Below are positions 23,279 to 32,723 of a stretch of DNA of 39,413 bases, in pieces. The DNA lies in NCBI RefSeq assembly GCF_039541915.1, contig NZ_BAABHD010000066.1:1-39413 (forward strand), given 5' to 3'. The notes beneath the pieces were generated by a model. It had not been told where the DNA came from. It was given only the letters and a program-made list of their open reading frames with translations, and did no database searches. The first letter of the stretch is position 1, and the number at the start of each line of letters is the position of its first letter. The translations under genes and the position numbers were made by a program. The stretch comes from Nibrella saemangeumensis. GTDB lineage: Bacteria > Bacteroidota > Bacteroidia > Cytophagales > Spirosomataceae.

Positions 23279-23614
23279 TTGGAAAAGAAGCAGCTACAGA
23301 TTCTGATCGAAGAACTGATCCGGTTTCGAGATGCCCGGGACTGGCAGCAATTTCATAATTCAAAGGATCTGGCTTTAGCGCTGTCGATTGAAGCTTCAGA
23401 AGTTAGTGAGTTGTTTTTATGGAAAAAATCCGAAGAGGTAGACCCCGACAAGTTGAAGCATGAATTAGCCGATGTGTTATCGTATTGCTTATTGATAGCC
23501 AACAACCACGATATCGACTTGGAAACAGCATTGCTGGAGAAAATAGCCATTAATGAAAAGAAGTACCCAATAGATAAAGCCAAAGGAAACGCTAAAAAGT
23601 ATACAGACTTTTAA
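23279..23614 (+). CDS. MazG-like nucleotide pyrophosphohydrolase
   Basis: A 111-aa all-alpha NTP pyrophosphatase of the RS21-C6/DCTPP1-like group. IRFRDARDWQQFHNSKDLAL opens the fold, LSIEASEVSELFLW carries E38 and E41, and HELADVLSY carries E62 and D65, giving the ExxE...ExxD metal site; NEKKYPIDKAKG ends it. It hydrolyses (d)NTPs to monophosphates. TTG start at 23279, 2 bp after the previous stop; there is no in-frame ATG near the N-terminus and the family start fits. In a defence setting it could deplete or police nucleotides. Confidence 0.9.
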   Translation: MEKKQLQILIEELIRFRDARDWQQFHNSKDLALALSIEASEVSELFLWKKSEEVDPDKLKHELADVLSYCLLIANNHDIDLETALLEKIAINEKKYPIDKAKGNAKKYTDF

Positions 23615-23626
23615 CCACACCCACCG

Positions 23627-25831
23627 ATGATTTTATCCGTAAATGACTTTGTCGATAGTGTCCAGGAGGACATGAACGGCCTCATAGATCATTTAGTCGA
23701 GGTAAGCGGACGTTCTACTCCCGCAGAAAGAGAGGCCTGGCAACGTTCTCTCCCTTCCCTGTCCATCGTACTTAATCAGGCTCAGAAACAAAATCCAGGT
23801 ATATCTAAGGCCCATCTCTACTTGGGTCATATCAGTTTAGAATATCGTCTGCCGGCAGCATCTGCCTGGTGTGACGTAGTATTGCTGGGAAAGAATAAAG
23901 AAAATAAATCCAGTGTTCTCATCATCGAACTAAAGGATTGGGATACAACCACGGATGAAGCCGGCTTAAGTGAAGGGCTGATTACCCATAAGGGCCAGCA
24001 GTGGCATCATCCGTCCGATCAGGTAAAAGGGTATACTTTATACTGCCAGCGTTTCCATTCGACCGTTCAAACGTATGAAGCTCAGGTAAAAGGCTGTGTT
24101 TACTTTACCAGGACAGATTATACCGCTCCATATTATGAAGAGCCGAATCAGCAATTGGCTACAGAGTATCCTGTATTTGCTACCACAACAGCCGGCACAG
24201 GTTCAAAATTAGCCGACTATATCCTGGATCACATTTCGGAGAGCGATCACGATTTCGCGGTTAACTTTGAAAAGGGGTACTATGAACAGAATCGCAATAT
24301 TCTGCACCAGGTAGCCGGCAGCCTTAAAAAAACCCTGGCAGAAACGCGTACCCCTTTCGAACTCCTGGATGAGCAGCGTCGGGGCTTTAACCTGATCTTT
24401 GGTATGCTTAAACAGGTTTATGAGCAAAAAAAGGAGGCTAAGCAGGTCATCATCGTAGAAGGTCCTCCCGGATCCGGTAAATCGGCATTAGCCGCTAATT
24501 TGTGGATCGAATCCGTACTCCATTTTGTAGAACCGGATAAAACTATAAAGGCAAAAAAGAAACTTAAACCTGGTAGTACAACCGACAACATCGTTTTTGT
24601 ATCTACGTCAAGCTCCCAGAAAAGCAATTGGCAGAAGACATTCTCCAAACTTAGTAAGGAGTATTCCGCCAAAGCCTTTATTCTGCCTTCCAATCAATTC
24701 AACCCAGGTTTAAGTGGCGATAAAGTGTCAAAGTTAAGGGACTTGGGTCATGCCATGGAGGTACAAACCTGGCCCGAAAACCTGAAGATTTACTTCGATA
24801 ATAAATATCCGGACAGGTCACCCGATAACCTACATTTTCTTGCAATTGTTGATGAAGCCCATGCTTTGATCAATACGGAAGGGCACAGCATAGGATTCGC
24901 TTCCGGCTGGTGTGTGCAGGCTGGTCCGCAGGCTTATCACATCATCCGTTCTTCGCAAATCAGTATTTTTTTCACCGACGGCAAGCAATCCTACCGGGAT
25001 AACGAGACGACTACAATCGACAATATTAAAGATTTTGCTTACCGGTTAGGGGCAACGGTAAATCATATTAGCCTCGACGGTCATCAATTTAGATGCGGTG
25101 GGTCCCGAGAGTACGTCCAGTTTATTGAAGATCTGTTTGCCGGTAAACCAGCCCGGCAATTAGATACGAGCTGGTGCAAGTCGGATGAAAACCCATCAGG
25201 GGCGTTTCATGTCGAAGTAGTTGATCACCCTCATGAGTTAGATCTATGCCTACGTCCCTATCTGGAAGAGGGGTTGAGTTGTAGGTTGATTTCGAGCTAT
25301 TCCAAAGAATGGAAAACAAAGGCAATGAGTAACCCGCATGAAGCGGAAGAAACTCAGAAAGACTTTTATTTCTCCTACGACTACCAGGGCCAGCGGATCA
25401 CCTTCGCCAAGCCTTGGAATTATGCTCCATCGGATGACTACAGCTTATTCATCCAGGCCCCTGAGGGGAGTGACATGCATGAAGATCCCCTTTGTGAAAT
25501 TGGATGCCCTTACGTTGTGCGCGGTTTTGATTACGATTACCTGGGACTATTGTGGCTCGAAGATCTGGTATGGCGAAATGGTAAATGGCTAGTACAAATC
25601 GAACATGTAAAAGAAACGGCTATCTCAAGTACATTGGCGGCAGCCAAAGAAGGGCTTAAAAAGCGAAAAAAAGCGAAGCAGGTGGAGCTATCCCAAGGCG
25701 AACTGCAACTGCTCGACAAAGTAATCAAAGGGTATAGAATCCTGCTTACCCGAGCTTTAAAAGGCATATACCTTTACATTCACGACAACGAAACCAGGGA
25801 CTACATTAAATCTATCCTTTCTGAACCCTAG
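23627..25831 (+). CDS. PD-(D/E)XK nuclease - DUF2075 helicase-like protein A
   Basis: A 734-aa protein. N-terminal nuclease core: WCDVVLLG (D83) and VLIIELKDW (E101, K103). Then LLDEQ (about 247-251), Walker A GPPGSGKS (279-286), Walker B VDEAH (D409-H412), FFTDGKQS, GHQFRCGGS, and C-terminal VVRGFDYDYLGLLWLEDLVW and YRILLTRALKGIYLYI, the end motifs of DUF2075/SF1-like ATPases. Same plan as the 27511 protein but longer. Probably acts on DNA ends or RNA:DNA. It is 12 bp after the MazG-like gene and 1 bp before the next. Confidence 0.88.
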   Translation: MILSVNDFVDSVQEDMNGLIDHLVEVSGRSTPAEREAWQRSLPSLSIVLNQAQKQNPGISKAHLYLGHISLEYRLPAASAWCDVVLLGKNKENKSSVLIIELKDWDTTTDEAGLSEGLITHKGQQWHHPSDQVKGYTLYCQRFHSTVQTYEAQVKGCVYFTRTDYTAPYYEEPNQQLATEYPVFATTTAGTGSKLADYILDHISESDHDFAVNFEKGYYEQNRNILHQVAGSLKKTLAETRTPFELLDEQRRGFNLIFGMLKQVYEQKKEAKQVIIVEGPPGSGKSALAANLWIESVLHFVEPDKTIKAKKKLKPGSTTDNIVFVSTSSSQKSNWQKTFSKLSKEYSAKAFILPSNQFNPGLSGDKVSKLRDLGHAMEVQTWPENLKIYFDNKYPDRSPDNLHFLAIVDEAHALINTEGHSIGFASGWCVQAGPQAYHIIRSSQISIFFTDGKQSYRDNETTTIDNIKDFAYRLGATVNHISLDGHQFRCGGSREYVQFIEDLFAGKPARQLDTSWCKSDENPSGAFHVEVVDHPHELDLCLRPYLEEGLSCRLISSYSKEWKTKAMSNPHEAEETQKDFYFSYDYQGQRITFAKPWNYAPSDDYSLFIQAPEGSDMHEDPLCEIGCPYVVRGFDYDYLGLLWLEDLVWRNGKWLVQIEHVKETAISSTLAAAKEGLKKRKKAKQVELSQGELQLLDKVIKGYRILLTRALKGIYLYIHDNETRDYIKSILSEP

Positions 25832-25832
25832 C

Positions 25833-27539
25833 ATGAAGCAGGAATTGTTAGAGTACCTTACTCAGGAAAAGGAATTTCTTGAGGAGGATATCGCACTGCT
25901 CGATACGCTTCCTACTGAAGTTCTGGTCGAAAAAGGGGTATTGATTGAGAATCTGCAACTGGATCAGCAGAAGGGGAATGAACTTATATTATTAGCCGAT
26001 ATAAACAATTCCCGATTCCGGCCAGGCGATAAGGTAACTCTTCAGGTAGGGAAGAAACGGTACGTAGCCACAGTACTGGAAAATTTCTTTTCGGAAATCA
26101 CCATTCTGCTTCATGAGAAGGTAACTATTCCCAAAGATGTTCTCCTATCCATTCGGGCAGAGGCAGTCCAACTGCTAAACCCTATGATTGAAGCTCTCAA
26201 AACGCTGGAGGAAGGAGGACCCGGATGGACCATATTTGAGACGCTTTCAGGACTCCGACCTCCCCGACCGAGATCTCTCTTTGGCGCTATTTGCGACGAA
26301 GAGAGTATAGAACTGTTACGAAAATATCAGCTCAACCTATCCGAAAATCAGGAAAAGTACGTACTAAAAGCCCTTAAACTGCCATCAGTATATGCCATTC
26401 AAGGCCCTCCCGGTACTGGAAAGTCGTTTGTACTAGCTCTTATTGCAGATATTTTAACCGCTAAATCGAAGCGGGTGGTTGTGTTGGCCCCTACGCACCA
26501 GGCCGTAAACAATTGTCTGGCAACCATCCGGGAATTGAATGAGGCTATCCGCCTTATCAAAATTGGGGAAGAGATAAAATCATCCGGTCTTCCTGACTCC
26601 ATTGAGCGAATGAGTTATTTCCAGTTCAACAAAAAGTTGAAGGGGAACCAGATTAAATGGCCCTGTATTGTAGGTATGACCTTTTATTCTGCTGTCATTC
26701 ATTTGGGATTACGAGCCAGTTCTCTTTCCCCCAATGTTATTTTAATGGATGAGGCCGGCCAACTCCCCTTTTCCTTTGGGGCTTTAGTTGGCCTGTTTGG
26801 CGCAGGGTCGACTATTTTCTTTGGAGATGATGCCCAGCTTCCACCGATATACCACGAACGGTTAGAACACCATCCTTTATCCAAATCGGTTTTCCAGCAG
26901 TTCCGGTCAATGTTTCCCGACCAGGTTGATGCCCTTGACGTAACCTACCGGCTCAATACGGAACTTTGCGACTACATCGGATCTCGTTATTACCCAAATG
27001 CCCAAAAGCAGACTTTTTTAAAGCCTGCTACATCAGCGGCAAACCGGTATTTTGAGAGAGCCTTACCAATGGGTATTCCAGATGATATTCGGAATGTTCT
27101 GACACCTCATCCGGCACTAACCTTCTTCGATAACCGGCTGGCGCAAGAACCGTGTACACAGCTTAACGAGCCGGAAGCCCTTAAAATAGCCGAACTTACC
27201 TCCTTTTTTCTACAGACAGGGCTCACAAAAAAAGACATTGCTATAGTTACTCCTTTCCGGAGGCAGGCATTAGCGATTCGTAAAGCCTTGGTAAATCTGG
27301 TACCAGCCGACAGTATACCTGTAGTAGATACGGTAGAGCGCCTGCAGGGAGCAAGTGTCGAAGTAGCAATCGTTTCGTTGGCCACCACCGATCCAGCCTT
27401 TTTTGACCAGATGAGCCATTTTCTTTTATCTCCAAATCGGTTGAATGTAGCTTTAAGCCGTGCTAAACGAAAAGTAGTAGTATTTGGTCCCACCGATACC
27501 TTAACTCGCTATGCGCTTATATCAGGGGACCTCGCGTGA
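25833..27539 (+). CDS. UPF1/DNA2-like SF1 helicase
   Basis: A 568-aa helicase. An N-terminal OB-like part (about 45-110, RFRPGDKVTLQVGKKRYVAT) precedes the motor: motif I IQGPPGTGKS (Walker A 191-198), Ia LAPTHQAVNN, II LMDEAGQ (D306, E307), III FFGDDAQLPP, IV VTYRLN, V VERLQGASVEVAIVSL, VI NRLNVALSRAKRKVVVFG. This is the SF1B UPF1-like set, expected to move 5' to 3' on nucleic acid. Starts 1 bp after gene A and overlaps the start of gene B by 29 bp, so it is certainly cotranscribed. Confidence 0.92.
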   Translation: MKQELLEYLTQEKEFLEEDIALLDTLPTEVLVEKGVLIENLQLDQQKGNELILLADINNSRFRPGDKVTLQVGKKRYVATVLENFFSEITILLHEKVTIPKDVLLSIRAEAVQLLNPMIEALKTLEEGGPGWTIFETLSGLRPPRPRSLFGAICDEESIELLRKYQLNLSENQEKYVLKALKLPSVYAIQGPPGTGKSFVLALIADILTAKSKRVVVLAPTHQAVNNCLATIRELNEAIRLIKIGEEIKSSGLPDSIERMSYFQFNKKLKGNQIKWPCIVGMTFYSAVIHLGLRASSLSPNVILMDEAGQLPFSFGALVGLFGAGSTIFFGDDAQLPPIYHERLEHHPLSKSVFQQFRSMFPDQVDALDVTYRLNTELCDYIGSRYYPNAQKQTFLKPATSAANRYFERALPMGIPDDIRNVLTPHPALTFFDNRLAQEPCTQLNEPEALKIAELTSFFLQTGLTKKDIAIVTPFRRQALAIRKALVNLVPADSIPVVDTVERLQGASVEVAIVSLATTDPAFFDQMSHFLLSPNRLNVALSRAKRKVVVFGPTDTLTRYALISGDLA

Positions 27540-29388
27540 CTTTTTACAGGACAACGCACGTAACCAAATTACGACCAAGCTCAAAAAGGCATTCTTTGAA
27601 AATTTTCGACAGGAACCTCAGCCAGCTGAAGTTCTGAGTTGGTATAACTCCTTGCAAGCCATCAGTAAAATAGTTGATCGTGCCCAATTGTACGATCACG
27701 GGGTTTTGCTTGAATACCAGCTACCGCTCACGGCTAAACGTCTGGATTGTCTTATTTGTGGAAAAGACGAGCAGGACCAGGATAACGCTGTCATAATAGA
27801 ACTGAAACAATGGCAAACCACTACTACGGCTGCGGGTGCCAATGAAGTGATAACCTGGTTAGGAGGAGAGCAGCGTGAGGTACTTCATCCAGCCGCCCAG
27901 GTCGGACAGTACCGAAACTACCTGGCGGATGTCCATTCCGCATTTACCAATACGGCTACGCCCATCAAACTGCATGCCTGCGCCTATTTACACAATTATG
28001 AATATCACCCGCAAGATCCTTTACTGGATAACAAATTTGACGATCTGAATCATACCTTTCCGGTATTTACAAAAGCAGAGGAGCATACCCTAGAAGCATT
28101 CCTGATTGAGAAACTGAAGAAGGGAGATGGCTTACCAATACTAGAAAAAATTGCTGCAGGTAGTTACAGCCCTTCCAAAAAGCTGTTTGTTGAAGTAGGT
28201 GGTATCCTGCGCCAGAAGTCTCCTTACACCCTGCTGGATGAGCAGTTAATAGTATATGATAAGATTAGATCCCTGGTGCAGCAGGCCGCAACACGGGACC
28301 GTAAGGCAGCTATTATCGTGAAAGGCGGTCCGGGGACCGGAAAGTCTGTCATTGCTCTACATCTCTTAAGCGAACTGCTCCGAGCCGGAAAGAAGGCGCA
28401 TTACGCAACAGGATCAAAGGCCTTCACAGAAACTTTATGGTCCATATTTGGGAATAAGTCAAAAACTGTATTCAAATATTTTAACAACTACGGGGATTTA
28501 GACCAGGACGCTTTAGACATCATAATCTGCGATGAAGCCCACCGGATACGGGCAACAAGCAACAGTTTTAGGACCCCAAAAGATAAAAAATCGAATCGCC
28601 CGCAGTTATATGAGCTTCTCAAAGCAGCCAGAGTGAGTGTCTACTTCATTGATGATAATCAGATCGTGCGCCCTGGCGAAATTGGTTCGATTGAATATGT
28701 GCGGGAATACGCTCAATCTAAAAACGTAGAAGTATTTGAATACGAACTCGAGTCGCAGTTCCGCTGTAACGGATCAAATGGTTTCGTTAATTGGGTGGAT
28801 AACACACTGGAGATAAGGAGAACGGCAAATATTATCTGGAAAACCTCCGACTTGGAAACATTCGACTTTCAGATTTTCGCTACCCCTGAAGAGTTGGATG
28901 CCCGGATACGCTTTAAAGTCATTGAGGGTTTTTCAGCCCGAATGACGGCAGGATTTTGCTGGCCCTGGTCGAAGCCAGACGATCAGGGTCGATTAACGGC
29001 AGACATCCAAATCGGCGAGTATAAACGTCCCTGGAACGCGCATCACTCAGCGAATTTCTTAGCGGATAATGTACCCAAAGCCTCCTTATGGGCATATGAA
29101 ACAAATGGCATTAACCAAGTTGGGTGTGTATATACAGCCCAAGGATTCGAGTTTGATTATGTAGGAGTCATCTTTGGCAAAGATCTCAAATACAGCTTTG
29201 AGCAACAGAGTTGGATTGGCCAGCCTCACTTCTCGCAGGATAAGACGGTGAAAAGAGATCGAGAACACTTTCTGTCATTTGTTCGAAATACTTATAAGGT
29301 GCTGCTAACCCGTGGCATGAAAGGGTGTTACGTCTACTTTGAGGATAAGGAGACGGAACAATATTTCAGGTCCCGAACGGAAAAATAG
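27511..29388 (+). CDS. PD-(D/E)XK nuclease - DUF2075 helicase-like protein B
   Basis: A 625-aa paralogue of the 23627 protein. Nuclease core: RLDCLICG (D79) and AVIIELKQW (E97, K99). LLDEQ at about 241-245, Walker A GGPGTGKS (272-279), Walker B CDEAH (D341-H344), FIDDNQIV, ESQFRCNGS, and VYTAQGFEFDYVGVIFGKDL and YKVLLTRGMKGCYVYFEDKE at the C-terminus. All expected motor motifs are intact. The start overlaps the end of the SF1 helicase gene by 29 bp. Last gene of the packed run. Confidence 0.9.
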   Translation: MRLYQGTSRDFLQDNARNQITTKLKKAFFENFRQEPQPAEVLSWYNSLQAISKIVDRAQLYDHGVLLEYQLPLTAKRLDCLICGKDEQDQDNAVIIELKQWQTTTTAAGANEVITWLGGEQREVLHPAAQVGQYRNYLADVHSAFTNTATPIKLHACAYLHNYEYHPQDPLLDNKFDDLNHTFPVFTKAEEHTLEAFLIEKLKKGDGLPILEKIAAGSYSPSKKLFVEVGGILRQKSPYTLLDEQLIVYDKIRSLVQQAATRDRKAAIIVKGGPGTGKSVIALHLLSELLRAGKKAHYATGSKAFTETLWSIFGNKSKTVFKYFNNYGDLDQDALDIIICDEAHRIRATSNSFRTPKDKKSNRPQLYELLKAARVSVYFIDDNQIVRPGEIGSIEYVREYAQSKNVEVFEYELESQFRCNGSNGFVNWVDNTLEIRRTANIIWKTSDLETFDFQIFATPEELDARIRFKVIEGFSARMTAGFCWPWSKPDDQGRLTADIQIGEYKRPWNAHHSANFLADNVPKASLWAYETNGINQVGCVYTAQGFEFDYVGVIFGKDLKYSFEQQSWIGQPHFSQDKTVKRDREHFLSFVRNTYKVLLTRGMKGCYVYFEDKETEQYFRSRTEK

Positions 29389-29586
29389 ATGCGTATCAGA
29401 CTGAATAACAGCCCCCTTGCAAAAGCCTTCAAAATGAGGCTGATTTAACCTTAGCGTATCAACAAGATTAAGATGGGTAATGATTAGGTTTGTAAGATCA
29501 GACGATCGGCTCATAAAGCTCAGGTCAGCCTCTCCCCCGCACGGCAGTAAATAAACTACTCGGACAGTTCAGCGGGAAATCATATC

Positions 29587-30666
29587 ATGAAAAATTGCGC
29601 CGTTTACTATCCCGGTTTTTTACCCCCTTCAGAATGGATTAAAGCTTCCGTTTTATACCATGATGAAGTGATGTCTATTTTTCCCAATAAAGACTACTTA
29701 GAAAAACTTTTTGAAGAAGAGCCTATTAACGACAGCAACTCCCTTCTAAAAAGTTATTATAAACGTATAAGAGATTTAAGAGTCTTGTACAAGAATGCCC
29801 TTTTTTCTCCAATTATTGCGGAAGACTACTTAACTGATGTAACCGTTAAAAGTTACGCTAAAGAGTTTAAGCAGTTCACAAAACTATTCCCGCAAGAAGT
29901 ACAAAATAAAATTCTTCTTAAAATCTTCAACGAGTTCGCTTTGAGTAACCTTGAGATCGAGGAATATTTACCTTTTTATGAAGGAAAACTTATAGACTTC
30001 ATTTACAACAGAAGTAATAGTAAGCTCTCAAGCTTTATTAGTAAGACGGATTTTAGTAAGGCAATAGATAAGTTCATTTGGTTTTTGGCCAGATTAGTAA
30101 GAGAGGATTTTAAAATAAAAGGCAAACAGGTAGTCCCATCTACATACTCATCTGAATTTCAGGACGTTATATTTAAACACTCAACTAAGAAGTTAGAAAC
30201 AGTAGACCTCCATATCGAGAAATGTTTACCTGTTCCCCAAGCGAATACACCTATTGAATCAATTCTATCATTTAAAGATAAGTACCAAGAAGTACTAATA
30301 AACCTTCAGAAAAATATCAAAGAGTTTTCTTTCTCCTTAGCGAATGATCTCCAGGAGGGAGGAGTTGCAGAAATACTTCTCGATTTTGAATTAGAGCTTT
30401 TATCTAATTTGAAAAATATAAACAAGTTCTTAAAAAGAGAAGATATAAACATAAAGCCAACATCTTGGAAGATAAGTTTAAATATGGATAGATCGCCGAA
30501 CTTACCTGCCTTTGAAAAAATTAAAAATATTAATGGAAACTTTGTTTTTCATAGTGGCGGCACAAAAGTAAGAGCTGTGAGATTAATTAAGTCTGAAGTT
30601 TCTGCTATACAGTTAGATACACCTAAACTAGGATGTCAAGAATTAGCCTACACTATTATAAGCTAA
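29587..30666 (+). CDS. DUF6236-like hypothetical protein
   Basis: A 359-aa protein. The opening NCAVYYPGFLPPSEWIKASV followed by LYHDEVMSIFP resembles DUF6236 proteins, which begin with a YYPxI...W.k...LYWDxVxxIxP pattern and are of unknown function. The rest is helical and Lys/Ile-rich. Markedly more AT-rich than the operon before it, so probably a separate acquisition despite the same direction. About 200 bp of unassigned DNA separates it from gene B. Confidence 0.6.
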   Translation: MKNCAVYYPGFLPPSEWIKASVLYHDEVMSIFPNKDYLEKLFEEEPINDSNSLLKSYYKRIRDLRVLYKNALFSPIIAEDYLTDVTVKSYAKEFKQFTKLFPQEVQNKILLKIFNEFALSNLEIEEYLPFYEGKLIDFIYNRSNSKLSSFISKTDFSKAIDKFIWFLARLVREDFKIKGKQVVPSTYSSEFQDVIFKHSTKKLETVDLHIEKCLPVPQANTPIESILSFKDKYQEVLINLQKNIKEFSFSLANDLQEGGVAEILLDFELELLSNLKNINKFLKREDINIKPTSWKISLNMDRSPNLPAFEKIKNINGNFVFHSGGTKVRAVRLIKSEVSAIQLDTPKLGCQELAYTIIS

Positions 30667-30742
30667 AAATGATGCATTTTACATTTGTCTTACTTATATA
30701 AGGCTAATCTGCAAAGTTGTGACCAAATCAGCCTGTAACCAG

Positions 30743-31876
30743 ATGCTACTTCCCGAAAGTAACGAATTGCCGGTTGACCGCCTTTCGTCTGTTTTTACAG
30801 ATACCACAAATTCGTATAAGTTCTATTGGTTCCTGGCCATTCTGAACCACCTGAAGGAGAACGGGAGCAGCCTTATCGCACTGGATGACCTCGCCCTGCG
30901 TATGGTGGCTCAGGTTTGGTATCCGCTTGACTATTTTCGTCTATCCTTCGGCCGGCAGGACAGTTTCAAACATATTGCCCACTTTGTCAGTCAGCGCATG
31001 ACCGTGGACAACGGCCCAACCGCACCGGGACTGTTCGAGCAAATACGTACCAAACTATCCGCAGAGGATCAAAAAACGCTAAAAGCAGAGGTCACCAGAG
31101 TCCTTCTGCGCTGGGTACCCTACCGCTTTGTCAGGCCGTTTTTTGCGGAGGAGCTGCGGGGTATTGCTGATCACCAGATAAACCATCAACTTGTTATCCT
31201 CAGCAACGAGCGGTTTACCCTTGATCCTCGACGGACACTCTACCGCTTTATAAACAACGCCATCGAATTAAACCCGCTGTGGGTTGATTACTTCCTCCGG
31301 CATCAGACCATATTGCGCGGATTCATCAACTGGCATTTGGTAAAGTTCCTTCAGAAGAACAATCCGAATGTTATCGGCTTATCCGAAAAGCTGGAAAGAC
31401 CAGTCCAGCGTAATCTGAAACTGGCAACCGACTTTTGGCAGACCTATCTGAAAGGTACACCCGAGTTGAGGTGTATCTATTCCGGTCAGCAGGTAACCCG
31501 GCAGAACTTCAGCCTCGATCATTTCCTGCCCTGGTCGTTTGTGGCCCACGATCAACTCTGGAACATCATACCCACCCCGAAGTCTGTAAACTCATCCAAA
31601 AGCGACTGGCTACCCTCGACCGAACTATACATGGATGCGTTTGCCAACATACAGTATCAGGTGTTCCACTACCACTATGCGCAAAGCCAAGAACGACTAC
31701 TGGAAGATTATAGCGCTCTGTTTGCCAACAGCCTGGAAGACGTAGCGCAATTAGAGACAGATAGTTTTGTTTCGCAGCTTAGAGGCCAATTGCTGCCACA
31801 GCTTCAGGTCGCCCGGAATTTGGGTTTTCCGTATCCGTTTGAATACAAGGTTGGTGGCTCACAATTGTTAGAGTAG
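30743..31876 (+). CDS. HNH endonuclease-domain protein
   Basis: A 377-aa protein from ATG 30743 (GTG 30719 would add 8). A long helical N-terminal domain (NSYKFYWFLAILNHLKENGS) precedes a C-terminal HNH core: CIYSGQQVTRQNFSLDHFLP (C244, D259, H260), then WNIIPTPKSVNSSKSDWLP (N283, K286). Proteins with this NSYKFYWFLAxL opening and C-terminal HNH occur in defence-type neighbourhoods. Probably a DNA nickase or restriction-type nuclease; target unknown. Confidence 0.8.
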   Translation: MLLPESNELPVDRLSSVFTDTTNSYKFYWFLAILNHLKENGSSLIALDDLALRMVAQVWYPLDYFRLSFGRQDSFKHIAHFVSQRMTVDNGPTAPGLFEQIRTKLSAEDQKTLKAEVTRVLLRWVPYRFVRPFFAEELRGIADHQINHQLVILSNERFTLDPRRTLYRFINNAIELNPLWVDYFLRHQTILRGFINWHLVKFLQKNNPNVIGLSEKLERPVQRNLKLATDFWQTYLKGTPELRCIYSGQQVTRQNFSLDHFLPWSFVAHDQLWNIIPTPKSVNSSKSDWLPSTELYMDAFANIQYQVFHYHYAQSQERLLEDYSALFANSLEDVAQLETDSFVSQLRGQLLPQLQVARNLGFPYPFEYKVGGSQLLE

Positions 31877-32008
31877 GTCCGAACAGCACGAATCCCAGCT
31901 AATTGGGTTCTGCACTGGAAGCAACCTTCCGACCCGATAATTGGCCGTTAAAGCAACATACAAGCCGTTTTAAGAACGTAAAGTTCATTATAATCAAGGT
32001 TTGTTTTT

Positions 32009-32062
32009 ACACCTAAAAAAAGGTGTTATATTGCACACAAAATCACACCTTAACTTACACCC
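32009..32062. promoter_or_regulatory. parA operator / partition repeats (upstream)
   Basis: ACACCTAAAAAAAGGTGT (32009-32026) is a palindrome sitting between a TTTG at about 32000 and a TATATTGC -7-like box at 32028. ACACCTTAA and ACACCC follow. Repeats of the same motif occur after the parA partner, fitting autorepression and possibly centromere function. Confidence 0.6.
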
Positions 32063-32067
32063 AAACT

Positions 32068-32718
32068 ATGATCTTTACGGTTGGTGGCATCAAAGGCGGT
32101 ACCGGCAAAACAACCATCTCAACGAACCTTTCTATCTGGCTTTCTCAGCAAGGCGCAGACGTGCTGCTCGTCGATGCCGATGAACAGGAAAGTGCCAGCG
32201 ACTTTACAGCCTGGCGCGAAGAAACAAAAAAAGGAGAACTGGGCTATACGCTCGTTCAGCTCAATGGCAGTACACTCCGGAGGCAGGTTGAGCAAATGAG
32301 GCCCAAGTACGACCATATCGTCATCGATACCGGAGGCCGCGACACAACCAGTCAGCGGGCCGCCCTCTTTGTTTCCGACGTTTATCTGATTCCCTTCGCT
32401 CCGCGCAGTTATGAGATCTGGACCCTTTCCAAAGTACAGGCTCTGCTTAGTGAGATCCAGGAAGGCCGGGCTACTCCGCTGCAGGTATATTCGTTCCTGA
32501 ACAAAGCCGATACCCGTGGCCAGGACAACAGCGAAGCAATGGAAGTTTTGCGCGAGAATGCGGAGCTGAACTTTATCGACTTTTCGGTAATCAATCGAAA
32601 GGCATTTGCTACGGCCGCCAGCAAAGGGCTATCAGTTTTTGAGATGACACCCGCTGACGAGAAAGCCATTCACGAGGTAGACGTGTTATTCCAGAATATT
32701 ACAGGTATTAAGAAGTAA
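32068..32718 (+). CDS. parA: ParA-family partition ATPase
   Basis: A 216-aa small ParA (type Ib size, no N-terminal HTH). The deviant Walker A is IKGGTGKTT with K9 and K14, followed by LLVDADEQESASDF and the Walker B region IVIDTGGRD. ATG 32068 is chosen because the fold starts at MIFTVGGIKGG; an upstream ATG at 32023 would run through the operator. It moves plasmid copies apart with its small partner at 32724. Confidence 0.92.
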   Translation: MIFTVGGIKGGTGKTTISTNLSIWLSQQGADVLLVDADEQESASDFTAWREETKKGELGYTLVQLNGSTLRRQVEQMRPKYDHIVIDTGGRDTTSQRAALFVSDVYLIPFAPRSYEIWTLSKVQALLSEIQEGRATPLQVYSFLNKADTRGQDNSEAMEVLRENAELNFIDFSVINRKAFATAASKGLSVFEMTPADEKAIHEVDVLFQNITGIKK

Positions 32719-32723
32719 TCGCT

